Positions 36,601 through 48,900 of a stretch of DNA of 64,000 bases are shown piece by piece (the stretch's first letter is position 1; every line of letters starts with the position of its first letter). Both the position numbers and the translations under genes were made by a program. The notes beneath the pieces are model-generated. The model saw nothing but the letters and a program-made list of their open reading frames with translations, did no database searches and had not been told where the DNA came from. Source of the DNA: Axinella damicornis (taxonomy: Eukaryota > Porifera > Demospongiae > Axinellida > Axinellidae); assembly GCA_963931865.1 (NCBI GenBank), contig OZ007509.1:9857625-9921624 (forward strand), given 5' to 3'.

Positions 36601-39600
36601 CGAAAGCGGTGTTGTTCTGTGAGTGATCTAGCTCAGGAAATGCTTTTGTTAGCCAGCTATGCTCGTCATTACACTCCTGGTAGGGGAAAAATTGTGTTGC
36701 GTAACGTTTGACTACTTCGGAATGGCCTACAAAAATTCTGACTACACCGTCGTGATCGCTATGATGCAGTGACACAAAATCAAAATAATTGTGCTGAAAC
36801 TCACCTTGGTGGCGGAGATACAAACACTTTTGTTGTGCCGTCGGCCGCCATTGCTCGATCGCTGTCTCCGACGTTGGTTTCCAGTACAGTCTTACGAAGG
36901 CCCCACAAAGATTCTGACCACACAGCCGTGATCCTTATCGTTCACTGACGCTTACATGCCAAAACTCACCGTGCTGGCAAAGTTGTTACCACTGTAATAA
37001 TAAGCTCTTGTCTTACTTTTGGATGCCATTGCTGACTCGACATCGCGATCGACGACTGAGCGTTGTCCTCACGTAACATGTGCATTAATTGGAATGAATT
37101 GCAATACCTAGGTTGCGCGTCCAGCGACTTGCAACCGGCTACCAGGAGTGCGGTTGCCCCTCGATGAGAAAGATGAAAGGAAGAAAGAAGAAGATGACGA
37201 AATCGGAGCGACTTGTTTCTTGACTTCCGCGTACTCTCAGGTACGTAGCGAGTGTTTTTGTGAACTGCTAGGCAGCATCATTCTGTCTGCATGCTTGGTT
37301 TGGGGGGTAGTAGCTTCTTTGGCCATTTTCCTGCTGGTGCATCAGTATGGTATTTTGCTTGGCCATCCCTAAATAGAGAATGCTACCGCGTTCTCTGAAT
37401 AATTTATTTACTGAGTGCTGGGATCATGAGTCTGTTGCCTTATTGCTTGAGTGCTGCATGCTCGATTGACAGTGTGGCAACAGATGAGTGATGTTTCCCA
37501 GTACACATTAATTTATCCTACAGCTATTATAGCTGCTAGCCCCAATGCGCCAGCACTAATATTTGTCGCCTTAGTAGTACTTGGCGTTCATTCTTGCTTA
37601 AACACCAACAAGACACTGAGATTGACTCTTTTGACGACGAATATTGATATCTCTGAGTCCAGTACTACCGGTACATGTACCTAGTTCAGTTCCAGTGCTA
37701 CACTTACCTGGTGACTCACATGTGCAACTACTATACGGATTATTTTATGCAAACGTTTAATGCATGTACCTTAGAGTACAGTATGTATTAAGTGCCCAGG
37801 GTTTGGGGACAATAGAACGCCCCGCTGAACAAAGGGGTGGGCGCTAGATGCCTACTCTGACTACTTAGGCATGTAGTATCCGCCCACCCATTCAGCACTG
37901 TATAAACAACAAGCGCTGTGGTAAGCTGTGAATATCAATGACGCTGTAGTTCATACTTCACGACCTTTTTGAATGCACAACCTCACCCAGAGGTTAAGAA
38001 ATGCTGCTCAAAACTTTTTTGATGGGTGTGCCCTTACTACACTGCTTTTGGACCCTGTGCAGTAACTTTCGTGTGAAGAGGGGGGTGGGCGCTTTATACG
38101 TACACTATGGTACATAAAATTATGACCTGTTTCATACCCTCAGGAAGAGTGGAATACAGCCTCGTATTCCACTGTACATCTCCATACATTATCTGTGGAG
38201 CGAGTCTGCGGCTGTGGGATAAGTACATCTAGTAGGATGGTTTGGTACGTGTGGTATTTGGACTGAATAGCATGAGGAATGCATCCAGGAAGGGGGTAAA
38301 ATAGCACGCCGAGTGCTATTACACTTCTACATGTACATGTAGATGCGTTACAAGTACTATCAGGAGCGCATGAGCCGCCGAAGGCGGCGAAGGAGCGTGT
38401 AACTTCAGTGCCATGTAAATACAAATTAGTTACATACTTCTGCGTTTGAAAATAGATCGGGTACGTCATAAGTTTTCTGGGGGCAGTTTTATTGGCGTGC
38501 AAGCCTTCAGGGGCGTCCTGACACTCGCTGGTTACCTGCCTGTTTCGCTCTTGCAAACTTCAGCACGGTCATGCTTCGTTTGATAGCGCGTCTCATGGGA
38601 GAATCCTTCACCTGGGTATAGAAAGTTGTGGGGAGATACTTCCTGAAGGCTACAAGCTGAAGTTTCCTTCTAGCATGACCCTCAGATCGGCGTGGAGTTC
38701 CTTCTTCAAACCGAACTCGTTTCGCTTGAGGTGTACGCTTCGCCATTGCGGCTGGCTCTGTCAAAGCAATAAGTACTAAGCTTATATAAGCTAATTATGA
38801 GTCACGTGCACTGTAAGGCGTCACGCAACGTCTAAATGAGCTTCCGCTTTCCAAATATGGAAGTCATTACTACTACAGATTTGTATTTACATGGCATGGT
38901 ATTTACACGGGTATTCGCGAGTTTCACGCTCCTTCGCCGCCTTCGGCGGCTCATGCGCTCCTGGTACTATATAACAATATCATACAAAGTAGCCTAGGCA
39001 AGGTATGACAAAGAAAGTACATTCTGGCTGTAAAGATTACCGAGATTTTGGTGGCATGCATACGCAGCATTTTGGGCGGTCAAGTGATTGTGTTTTGTCT
39101 TTCATCCGCTTCGACACCAAAGTCGTTCCAAACACAGTGACAGCTTCGCTTATTAACGAGAGAGTTTGGCTTCACCTGCAACACATCCAACAGACTCAGT
39201 AGAACCATCGCGTGTATGTCGCTCATTGCTGCCGTTCTCGATTGACTAAGTTGCCTTGTGTACTTACCAAATGTCAGTTTTTCACGTTTTTCAATGATAC
39301 TTCATGTTGACGTCCAAGAATTGTACCGCCACACCTGGAGCTTATGGGCAGTAGTCTTCCTAACACTGTGGATGGTAAACGTCTTGTTTGTGAAGTCCTT
39401 TTCTTCATGTAAGTGTTGACCCCAACTGGCTCTGGTGAGTGCCAGATGTTTTCACCATGGGGCCTTAAATAGAGGGCACACGTCTTTTTTGAAGCCTCTT
39501 TCCCAGGCCTCCGCCAAGATTTTATCTCACAGCCGTGGAGAAATATCGATTTTTCTCCACGGTTGTGAGATAAATCTGGGAAGAGGCCTGGGAACGAGGC

Positions 39601-42600
39601 TATCATTTAAGCTGAGGGGACGCTTTGAAATCAGTAACTCAAGAAAGTACACTGGACATTGGTCACCCCTCGAGTCTCTGAGGCTCCTTCTTGCTGAGTC
39701 CTCCCTGTCTGGTCTTGGTCAGACTTGACATTAGTAGTGGTGCCTGATGGAGCACGGGCGAATTTGAGGTCCTCTATCAGAGGCGGTGCCGCCGGTCCGG
39801 CTGGTCCGGCTTTGGCCGGACCACTGTTCCAGCCGACCTGATTGTAATATCACGTGCAGTGTAGTCACGCATAATCTACTTATGCAGACTCGGCAATGGC
39901 ATCTGTTTCTTGTCCTAGTTGTGGGCCTACCATTGAAACTCCACAGCAGCCAAGGTCTTTTCTTTCCCAAAACGACCGTTTTGATGCTACAAGAGCGCTT
40001 CCTCATCGCTGAAAATACATGTGAAAATTTTTTCTGTGCTTCACGCAGACAGATCGCCACTTCACACCTCTGCACTACGAGTCGGCCGTACCACTTCTTC
40101 TATGCCGCTGCCGCCCCTGTCTATGCAAACTTGATGGTGGTACTGACATCCCCTTGTACCAAACTGTTGGCTGAGCATATAGAAGATGGTATACATGTGT
40201 ATGGTTGAGGCTCTGGATCATAACCTCCCAGTACTCTCCTCCACCAGAGCTGGTCTTTCTCCGTGGATCTGATCTCGTTTCTCTTTTTCCCATGCCAGTT
40301 CTATAACTTTACCATTCAGGAATTTTCTACAGCCTTCAAACTCTTGTCCTTGAAAAGTAGACCCTTCTCACTCAGGAAGCAGTCCCATGATGCAAGCCTT
40401 GTGCGAAGACTCTCTGGTTCATATAATTATACTCTCCTGATCCTGTAAGCGAAGCTGGCCAGAACAAACGCTGCAGGATACCATCTAACTCTCTCTCTGG
40501 GATATTTTCCAGTGCATGGTGTATGTTTCTAACAGTTCGCCGTTTTCGAACCTGTTAAAGTCGTCTTCGTCATGTTTTGGTTCTTGTTTTTTCCAGAAAT
40601 TGTTGCAACTCGGCATTAGAAGCGACGACGATGGTAGGGTTTGAACCTTTGGCATGGGTGGGGCTGCTGTTCGAGCCCTGCATGGGGTAGGGGTGTGCGT
40701 TAGGGGCGGTGTCAGTCTCGGCGGCGCCCTCTTGGAGAGATGAGGCTAGGTTCTGGTCAGAGTCCAACTGAAGGTCGATATCAGAGAGTTCCTGAGCAGC
40801 TGGTCCACATTGAAGTTGACGACTTCTTTGCTGTTGGGCTCTCGCTCAATGAAGTCCATGATAGATGGGCAGAAATAGTCAGAGATTCTGTTCTGCCATT
40901 TCTGCTGTTTACAATGGTGAAATGAACTGAAACTATGCTGAAACGTAAGCAACATACTGCAGTTGGTGGCAACCATTGAACCCATTTTTGTCCAGCAAAG
41001 CCATTATACTATAATCCCATTCACTAATAACTGTGGTATATAAATTGCAACATGTAGCATTCTTCTATTGTAGCTATTATGGATATTCAATCCCTGGAAT
41101 TTCCACTAATCCAATTAAGCGGTAAATATTTTTGGTGATTCCAATGTATGGATATGCTGATACCAGGAAATGTTCTTATCCAAACAACACAAGTTCCAAA
41201 CAACACAAGTTCCAAGTACACACTAACAAAATACACTAGTGGGAGGCATATGCATGATGCCTATTTCCTGGAATACAAGAGTCTTTGGTCACAAACGAAT
41301 GCTCGAAATGCTCGAAATGCTCGAAATGCTTACAATGCTCGAAATGCTCGCAATGCTCGAAATGCAGCGCATGGCAATGATGGCATGGCAGTAGAAGCCC
41401 AATTCCTGGAATAGTGTAGCTACAACACGGTCACAAACACTCGAAATGCAGTATGTGCACGTGAGATGGCAGTTCGATGCCCATTTCCAGGAATAACAGC
41501 AGTCACAAACGATTTCTCTCCAAACGCAGGGCGACAATTTCTATCTATTACAACGGTCCATCCAATCTAGCCATACAAATTAATTTCCTGGAATTTCTAC
41601 GATTCCAATCCTACGGTGGTGAATTTTGAATTTTATACCGTTTTATTAGCATAAATACAGTAATACATGTATTTTCGAGAGAGGGGTCCTCGAAAAAACG
41701 CCAATTCCCCTCTAGCCACTAACGTTCATCACCCATGGGCGTATTTTCGAGAGACTACAGTATACTACCGTAGGTGCTCTAATTATGTGTCCTTCTGCGT
41801 CAAAATTCAAAGTCTCAAATCGATAATGCGTCGCACTCTGGGGAGTAATTTGTGCAACGTGATTGTAACGGAAGCATGGCAGCTACCTCGAAAGCGCACA
41901 CAATTCAGTTGAACGGCACAAAGGCTGCATCACATGCCTGTGAACATTGTGGCTGGGACATCAGTGAAGGTACAAGAAAGCAACTCACTTATGTATTCTT
42001 CTGTGCCCCGGGATACGGACGCCCCATGTACAGTGTAGGAGAAAAGGCAGTGACAGCCCAACAACCGGGAACAAACATAACCGCTATCTATGTCTACACT
42101 CGTCTGACTTGAGTGCCTAGCGTGGTGTTTTCTAATCATGTTCGTTGCGGTTTGGCTATAACTGAATTTCTATTGTTGCGTTACATTTCTTAATAATATT
42201 TTTTTGAGGGACGCATAATTAGAGTGCTTAGGTATGTGTAATGGGGTGAGTTATGATCTTGTAAATTTCAGGTGGGGTCTTAGGTACACTGTATTTGTCA
42301 CCCTCCACATTTGTTATGTTCTAACAATGTGAATTTGTATCCATAAGGTTGAACAGTTCTGGTCACACTACTGCCACCTGGCCCGCCCCTGTGAGCTCCC
42401 CTCCCATTGTGATGTCCACTTATTCAAGTTGGGCATCAAGCCCATGTGGGAGGTGAGATGAGTGAGATGATATAATTTTGATAGATGTGGGTTCATTGAG
42501 TGTATATAGCTGAACTGAGACACAGATTATAGAGTGGCATCTTTGAAGTCAAGTGTAGACAGCATTGTATCCAATGATGATGGGGCTCAACTTGTATGTG

Positions 42601-42914
42601 TATACATGTGTACTTCGTCTAGCTACATGTGTATATAGCCATTCCACCTGAACTGGAAGCTTTCTTCTCACATTGTACAGCTGGTAGAGGCATTGAGCAA
42701 GTTGTACATGTAGTAGAAGCATGGCAGGCCCTCATCAAAATAACGGATGTACGCGTTTAGAATCCTGAAGGCCCTGGCCTGTAGTCTCTTGAGTGCAGCG
42801 AGGGCACTATTTTGGTACCAAATTATGTAGGTGTCTGACCTACGTTGAGTATAGTATGCATGACTACGTAAATTTCATCCTGAGAGAACGCTCTAAGATT
42901 TAGAGACTACGCAG

Positions 42915-42947
<33 letters not shown>

Positions 42948-45900
42948 ACCAGATACATGTACAAGGGTAAACAATACCCTCGTTCCCAGGTCTCGTGAAC
43001 AACAAATGGTATTGATGCTGTTTTGTGAATGCTCTTGCTTCCTGCCTTGGATGGGCATTACATTACATTGGCTATGAGGCTGAGCGGCGGTGTCCCAATC
43101 ACCAACTCTTTCATCACAATGATCATTGCCTCGTGAAGTCTACTGTTTGTTTGAAATTAGTAGAAGCATTTGAGCCCAGCGAACAAGCAGCATGACAGAG
43201 GTGATTGCAGCACACAAATGAACCAGGTCATGCCCACGAAGACAGTGACACAAGTTGTGGAACTCAACTGCATGTGAGAGACGCTGTTCAATGGGAGACT
43301 GATTGCTTGAAGGCGATTGAGACGATGCACATGTACATGATACCTTATAGTTAGTGGTAGTTAGATGCCTTATGCTGAATTTGTGTTCAAACTTCTTGGA
43401 ATACTAAATGTAAGCATTTTGGGGTGTTGGAAATAATGGAGTGTGTCAGAGTCACTATGGGTAATGTGTCACTCTCCGGGGCTCGTTCCTGTTATTGCAC
43501 CACCTGAATTAGCAGCATTGCATTGCTACATAGTTCAAAAGTGCACAGTTGAACTGCGAACAGAGGTCATCAATGCCTTTTAGCAATGATGTGCGAAGGC
43601 ACACAGTTTTGTAGAATCAATGAAAAAGGCAACCTCCGCAGAAGCAACTCGCTCTTTTACATGTAATTACCCAATATGGATAAAGCAACAACAGCCTGAA
43701 AACCAGGAAGTAGACACAACACCTATCTATGCAACAGCCTTATTTACGTACACCTCCACCAATAGCCTAATTTACACCTTCCGAGCGGGAAGCGAGGCAA
43801 ATGATCAGTGTGGGGTAGAAATCTGGGCTAATGTATGTATGTATGTATGTACGTATGTATGTATGTATGTATGTACGTATGTAGAGTAAGCGACTGATTA
43901 TCGGACGACATGTAAAATCGGACGCGCTAGCGCTGAACGAGTATATTACCGGAAGTGGGCGGGACCTTCAGTCGACACTACAGACCCATCGCACACTGAG
44001 TTGAAAGTTTGGTGGTTCTCTGTTGCTTGGTTCTGGAACTACAGCCAGCCAAAGTTAGATCCGAAACGATGTATGATCGGACAAAATTGATGTATTATCG
44101 GATGACGCTCCCTGCTTTTTCTCTGAAGAAACTTTCTCTGAGATTTTTACATTTTCGGGAAGCCTCATGATCCCTCTGCCGCAGGCTCACTTTTTGTCAC
44201 CGTGGCTGATTCGAGTGCTAGAGAATATCACCGAATGTTGACCATGGTTTCCGTGTCTAATATCGGACGCTGAAATTTCGTCGTAGTTTGGCGATGACAC
44301 TCTCAGGTACACTATAGTGCTGCAATACGGATATCATTGGAATGTGCAGGTCCTCAGCAACAAAATGGTATAAGTCCCGTGTTTATACGTTGCACCGTTC
44401 CTGAGATATAGTCGTTTACCCCAGAACTCTCCAGAAATACTGTCGTTGCTATCTTGGACCGCCCATACAGGAGCAAACTGGGGAAAGCAGCTGTATCTCA
44501 GGTACGGTGCAACGTATAAACACGGGATTTGCGCCATTACGTTGCTGAGGACCTGCACTTTCCAATGGTATCCGTATTGCAGCACTATAGTGTACCTGTG
44601 AGTGTCTACGCCAAAATACGACGAAATTTCAGCGTCCGATATTAGACACGGAGACCCTGGTCAACATTCTGTGATATTCTCTAGCACTCGAATCAGCCAC
44701 GGTGACAAAAAGTTAGCCGGCGGCAGAGGGATCATGAGGCTTCCCGAAAATGTAAAAATCTCAGAGAAAGTTCCTTCAGAGAAAAGGCAGGGAGCGTCAT
44801 CCGATAATACATCAATTTTGTCCGATCATACATTGTTTCGGATCTAGATTTGGCTGGCTGTAGCTCCAGAACCAAGCAACGTAGAACCACCAAACTTTCA
44901 ACTCAAACTGCGATGGGTCTGTAGTATCGACTGAAGGTCCCGCCCACTTCCGGTAATATACTCGTTCGGCGCTAGCGCGTCCGATTTTACATGTCGTCCG
45001 ATAATCAGTTGCTTACTCTATGTATGTATGTATGTATGTATGTACGTATGTATGTATGTATGTAAATTGTCTTGTTATTGGGCCCCATGTGTAAATTACG
45101 CGGGACAATGCGCAACATGTGTACTAACCAGAAGCACTTCACATGTTTTGTCATACATAGTACAGTCTTGTCAACCGATATCCAGAATGCCGACTTTGAA
45201 GACAGTGCTAGGCGTCTTACCGTATAGAGACACAGATGAAATGCTAGCCTTGTTCCCAGGCCTGCGCGCCGCTTTCGGTTGCACGAAAGAACGCAAAGGG
45301 CCTGGTATGTTTCCTCACGTGCGTGACGTCGAGGGTAGAAAGGTGGTAGAAAGGACTTAATTGAACGTGGGCGAACTGGGGCTCAGAACAGCAAGAAGAG
45401 CAAAGGTACAGGGTAACTTACCACACGTATCTAGCTAGCGGGGGGTGACTGTCTATGCAAAACTTTGCTTTTTCGTTCTGAAAATTTTGTCCGTTTGTCG
45501 ATTACGTAATGCTCACGTGAGGAGACATACCAGGCTCTCCCCGCTTTTCCGTATTGCAAGCGACGAAAAGCTGGGCGGGGCCTGGGAACAAGGCTAATGA
45601 AATGCCACTTAAGAGCTGATCGAGAGACCGTAGACGGCAAGGTAATAGGGAGAGGACAATGGTCGCCAACCAGCAGGAGATATGTATACATACGTACGTA
45701 TGTTGCTCCCAGCGTCTGGCGCATGAATTCTATAGCGGCATGCACAGGAAACTAAGGAACACAGGTAGTTAACCAACTGTTGGTAGCCTGAGTATATACA
45801 AGTATCCTCACAGCCATCATCTTTCTACACTGTCTGCTTTGCGACTGAAGGCAGCAGACATTGTGTGCACAGGTATTATACTTTATCAGCCACTTGGTAT

Positions 45901-48900
45901 CGTTTATACATTTAGAACTTCTGTGTTGGCAAGAGCTTTGATGTTGGCAGGCTTCCACAGGATGCTAAAGCCCTCATACAATATTCACTAGTCAATTCAT
46001 TGCTAGGTACGGGGTATATATGGTCTGCGTAAGTAAGATAGAGCACCCTTCTCCCGATTGGACTTTTCCTCATAAATACCCTTGGAACACTCTGGCACTG
46101 TTGGTCTTGGCCTAGACCAATTAACTCTGCCATCAGACCCCAGCGTGTCTACAGCCCTCATGTAAGGGTTCTATCCTATGCTTAAACTCCGATACTTGTA
46201 CTTTGCATCACCACATAAACACCCTTGGAACACTCAGGCACACATCACCACATAAACACCCAGGCACACATCACCACATAAGCACCCAGGCACACATCAC
46301 CACATAAACACCCAGGCACAGTCACCACATAAACAGGGCGTGTGTAAAAGCCGGACTGCCGGATCACCGGATCACCCGGATCACCAAAAATGCGAGCCAA
46401 AAAAAGAATGGACAATTATGGTAATTGCATGTTGAACGCACTTCCGGTATCGGAAAACAGTCGCTGTTGCCTGCTTTAACCCTTTAGGCACCGAATTCTT
46501 CCCACCAAGACAACACATTTTCATGCATTCAACGCACACCACCTTTGTAGGTGCTCCTCTCCCACAGCATTCGCTCCTCAGCAGCCAAACTTAGTGGGGC
46601 CCACACACATGGAAAGGCCCCTCTGGCAGTTTCATTAATGATATTCATGACCCCCACAAGCCCAGCAATCGGTGGTCAAAGTTGGATGTCAGCCGAATTT
46701 TCGCCAAGCATTTCCATAAACTTGGGCCAGATCTGACTGATGGCACACCTTACACCACCAATTTGCATGTTTTCCTGAGGCCCTGGGTGGGTCTATGAAT
46801 ATCATTAAAGTAAATAAAAAAAATCCTCGGGTCAATGAATCTCATTAAAATAAAATAAAAACGCCCATGACATGGGGAGGGGGGGGGGTGTGGCTGCTGC
46901 CCCCCCTTTTGATACCCTCCCCCCCCCGCTTCTACATTTAGTGGGGGATGCTCGCCGCAATCCGACCAAATTTTTGGGTTCGTCCCTCAAAGTTGTCCCT
47001 AGGCCCTCTGAAGCGTTTTTGTGCTCTTTTTGGACTGACGAGAAGCCCTACAAGTGCATAGGGTCTAAATGACGTCTATAGATGTCATTGGGGCTTAAAG
47101 GGTTAATTAATGAGATTCATAGTTGGTGAGAATGGGCCCTAAAAACGGCCTAGACTTGCACTGTGTGCCAGTTTTGGATGGTGTGCCGATTTTTAATGAG
47201 ATTCATTGATCCCCCATGCACACAAACCACCGAATTCTTCCCACCAAGACAACACATTTTCATGCATTCAGCGCACACCACTTTCGTAGGTACTCCTCTC
47301 CCACAGCATTCGCTCCTCAGCGGCCAAACTTGGTGGGGCCCACACAAATGGAGAGACCCCTCTGACAGTACCTTTAATGATATTCATGACCCCCCACAAG
47401 CCCAGCAATCGGAAGTCAAAGTTGGATGTCAGCCGGATCTTCGCCCAGCATTTACCTAAACTTGGGCCAGATCTGACTGATGGCACACCTTACACCACCA
47501 ATTTGCAGGTTTTTTTGAGGCCCTGGGTGGGGTCTATGAATTTCATTCAAATCAAAAATCCTCGGATCAGTGAATCTCATTAAAATGTAAAAAAGCACCC
47601 ATGACAGGCTGCCGCCCCCCCCCCCCCGTCAATAGACGTCATTGTGGCTTAAAGTTAATGTGTCAGCGTGTGTCATTAGTACGGTATTCCGAGTTGTAAG
47701 ATAACTTGGTGTTTCACTACAAGCTACCGAATGGGAGCGTCACCGGCAGCGTGGCCCCGGACTTGCCATCATCGTTGGTTGCTGGATAGACCGTCGACGC
47801 CTGTGAGACACAGCACTGGCACAATAACCACAGGTTAGAGCAATCATGTACGGCATACATTGTACTGAGCGTAGTATTTCCGCCTGCTCAACCGTCCACT
47901 GACTCGCTAAACTTGGCAGGCCTACGATCGAGAGTCCCAGGCTTGTGGGGCTAGACCGCTCTGTGCGCGCAGTGTGTACTGTGTAGCTAGTAGTTAACTA
48001 TACTTGGTCAAATTTATTTAGGACTCTCTGATTCGGTGCAGCTGCTAACTTGGGTACTGGCGGCATACAGAATGTGTTTGTACTCCCCAGCACAGTGGGT
48101 TGTCAATATCAGGAGGCGACTGTTTGGGTGTGCATGTAGCTGGCCGTACACGCAAGCACTTAACGCCGCACCAGCGTGCATACATAATTAATTGACCATT
48201 CTTTTTTGGACGGCATTTTGGTGATCCGGGTGATCCAGCAGTCTGACTTTTACACACACCCACTTAAACACCCTTTGGACACTCAAGGCACTGTTTGTTT
48301 TGGGCTACACCTTTGACCAATTAACTCTGCCATCAGGCCCCAGCGTGTTAATTAGCCTCGTACCCAGGCCCTCACGCGGAACGCAGAAGAGGGCCTGGTG
48401 ACACTTGGCAAAATTCCCGTATGTGCTGAGCTCAGCAGTCTTGATTTTTTGGTAGGCGAATCACATTCGTCCATTGCCAATTACTGCATAGTAATTACAT
48501 TCTTCATCCCGAGAAAAGTGTAGCCGTTTGTTAAAATCGCTGTTCTAGCCTTCAAGACTCACCTCTGATCGCTCATTGGCAAGGACTTGCTACTTAGCCA
48601 TCACCAACAGCTACCTTCTGCGTGATTTCGAATGCATCCAAGTAAGGAATGTAATCGATTACGCAATTATGCTGACTGAGCACATACGGGAATTTTGCCA
48701 TGTGTCACCAGGCCCTCTTCCGCGTTCCGCGTGAGGGCCTGGGTACGAGGCTACGTGTTAATAGCCCTCATGTAAACTGGTATCTTGCATCACCGTTTGG
48801 ATGACTGAATTTACTTCATTTCTAAGTGACACAGGGTTAGTGTGCTTAGATACCATTGATCTGTTTAGGTGTGCTCTACCTTGCTTCTGCAACTTTAATT

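Larger units (their letters stand above)
35216..37405. mobile_element. Nested palindromic element (2.2 kb)
   Basis: Left arm 35,246-35,800 and right arm 36,357-37,405 are inverted copies; both contain GAACGCGGTAGCGTTCTC, CAGGAAAACGGCCAAAGAAG in one sense and CACATGCAAACGCACGTTGC. Between them lie a segment inverted relative to 33,740-35,245 and the foldback 36,070-36,356. The right arm is interrupted by the element at 36,676-37,168. Frames in the arms (e.g. ACLVWGVVASLA) are seen in both copies. Confidence 0.8.

Noticed and set aside
41852..42112. 86-codon + frame just before eIF4E2 exon 3 as the eIF4E2 5' exon
   Set aside because: It faintly resembles the N-terminal part (YVFFCAPGYGRP) but lacks the conserved Trp and the residues before VEQFW, and its donor is poor. 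The true exon with FCFWF-type sequence is at 33,180-33,335 and fits in phase.
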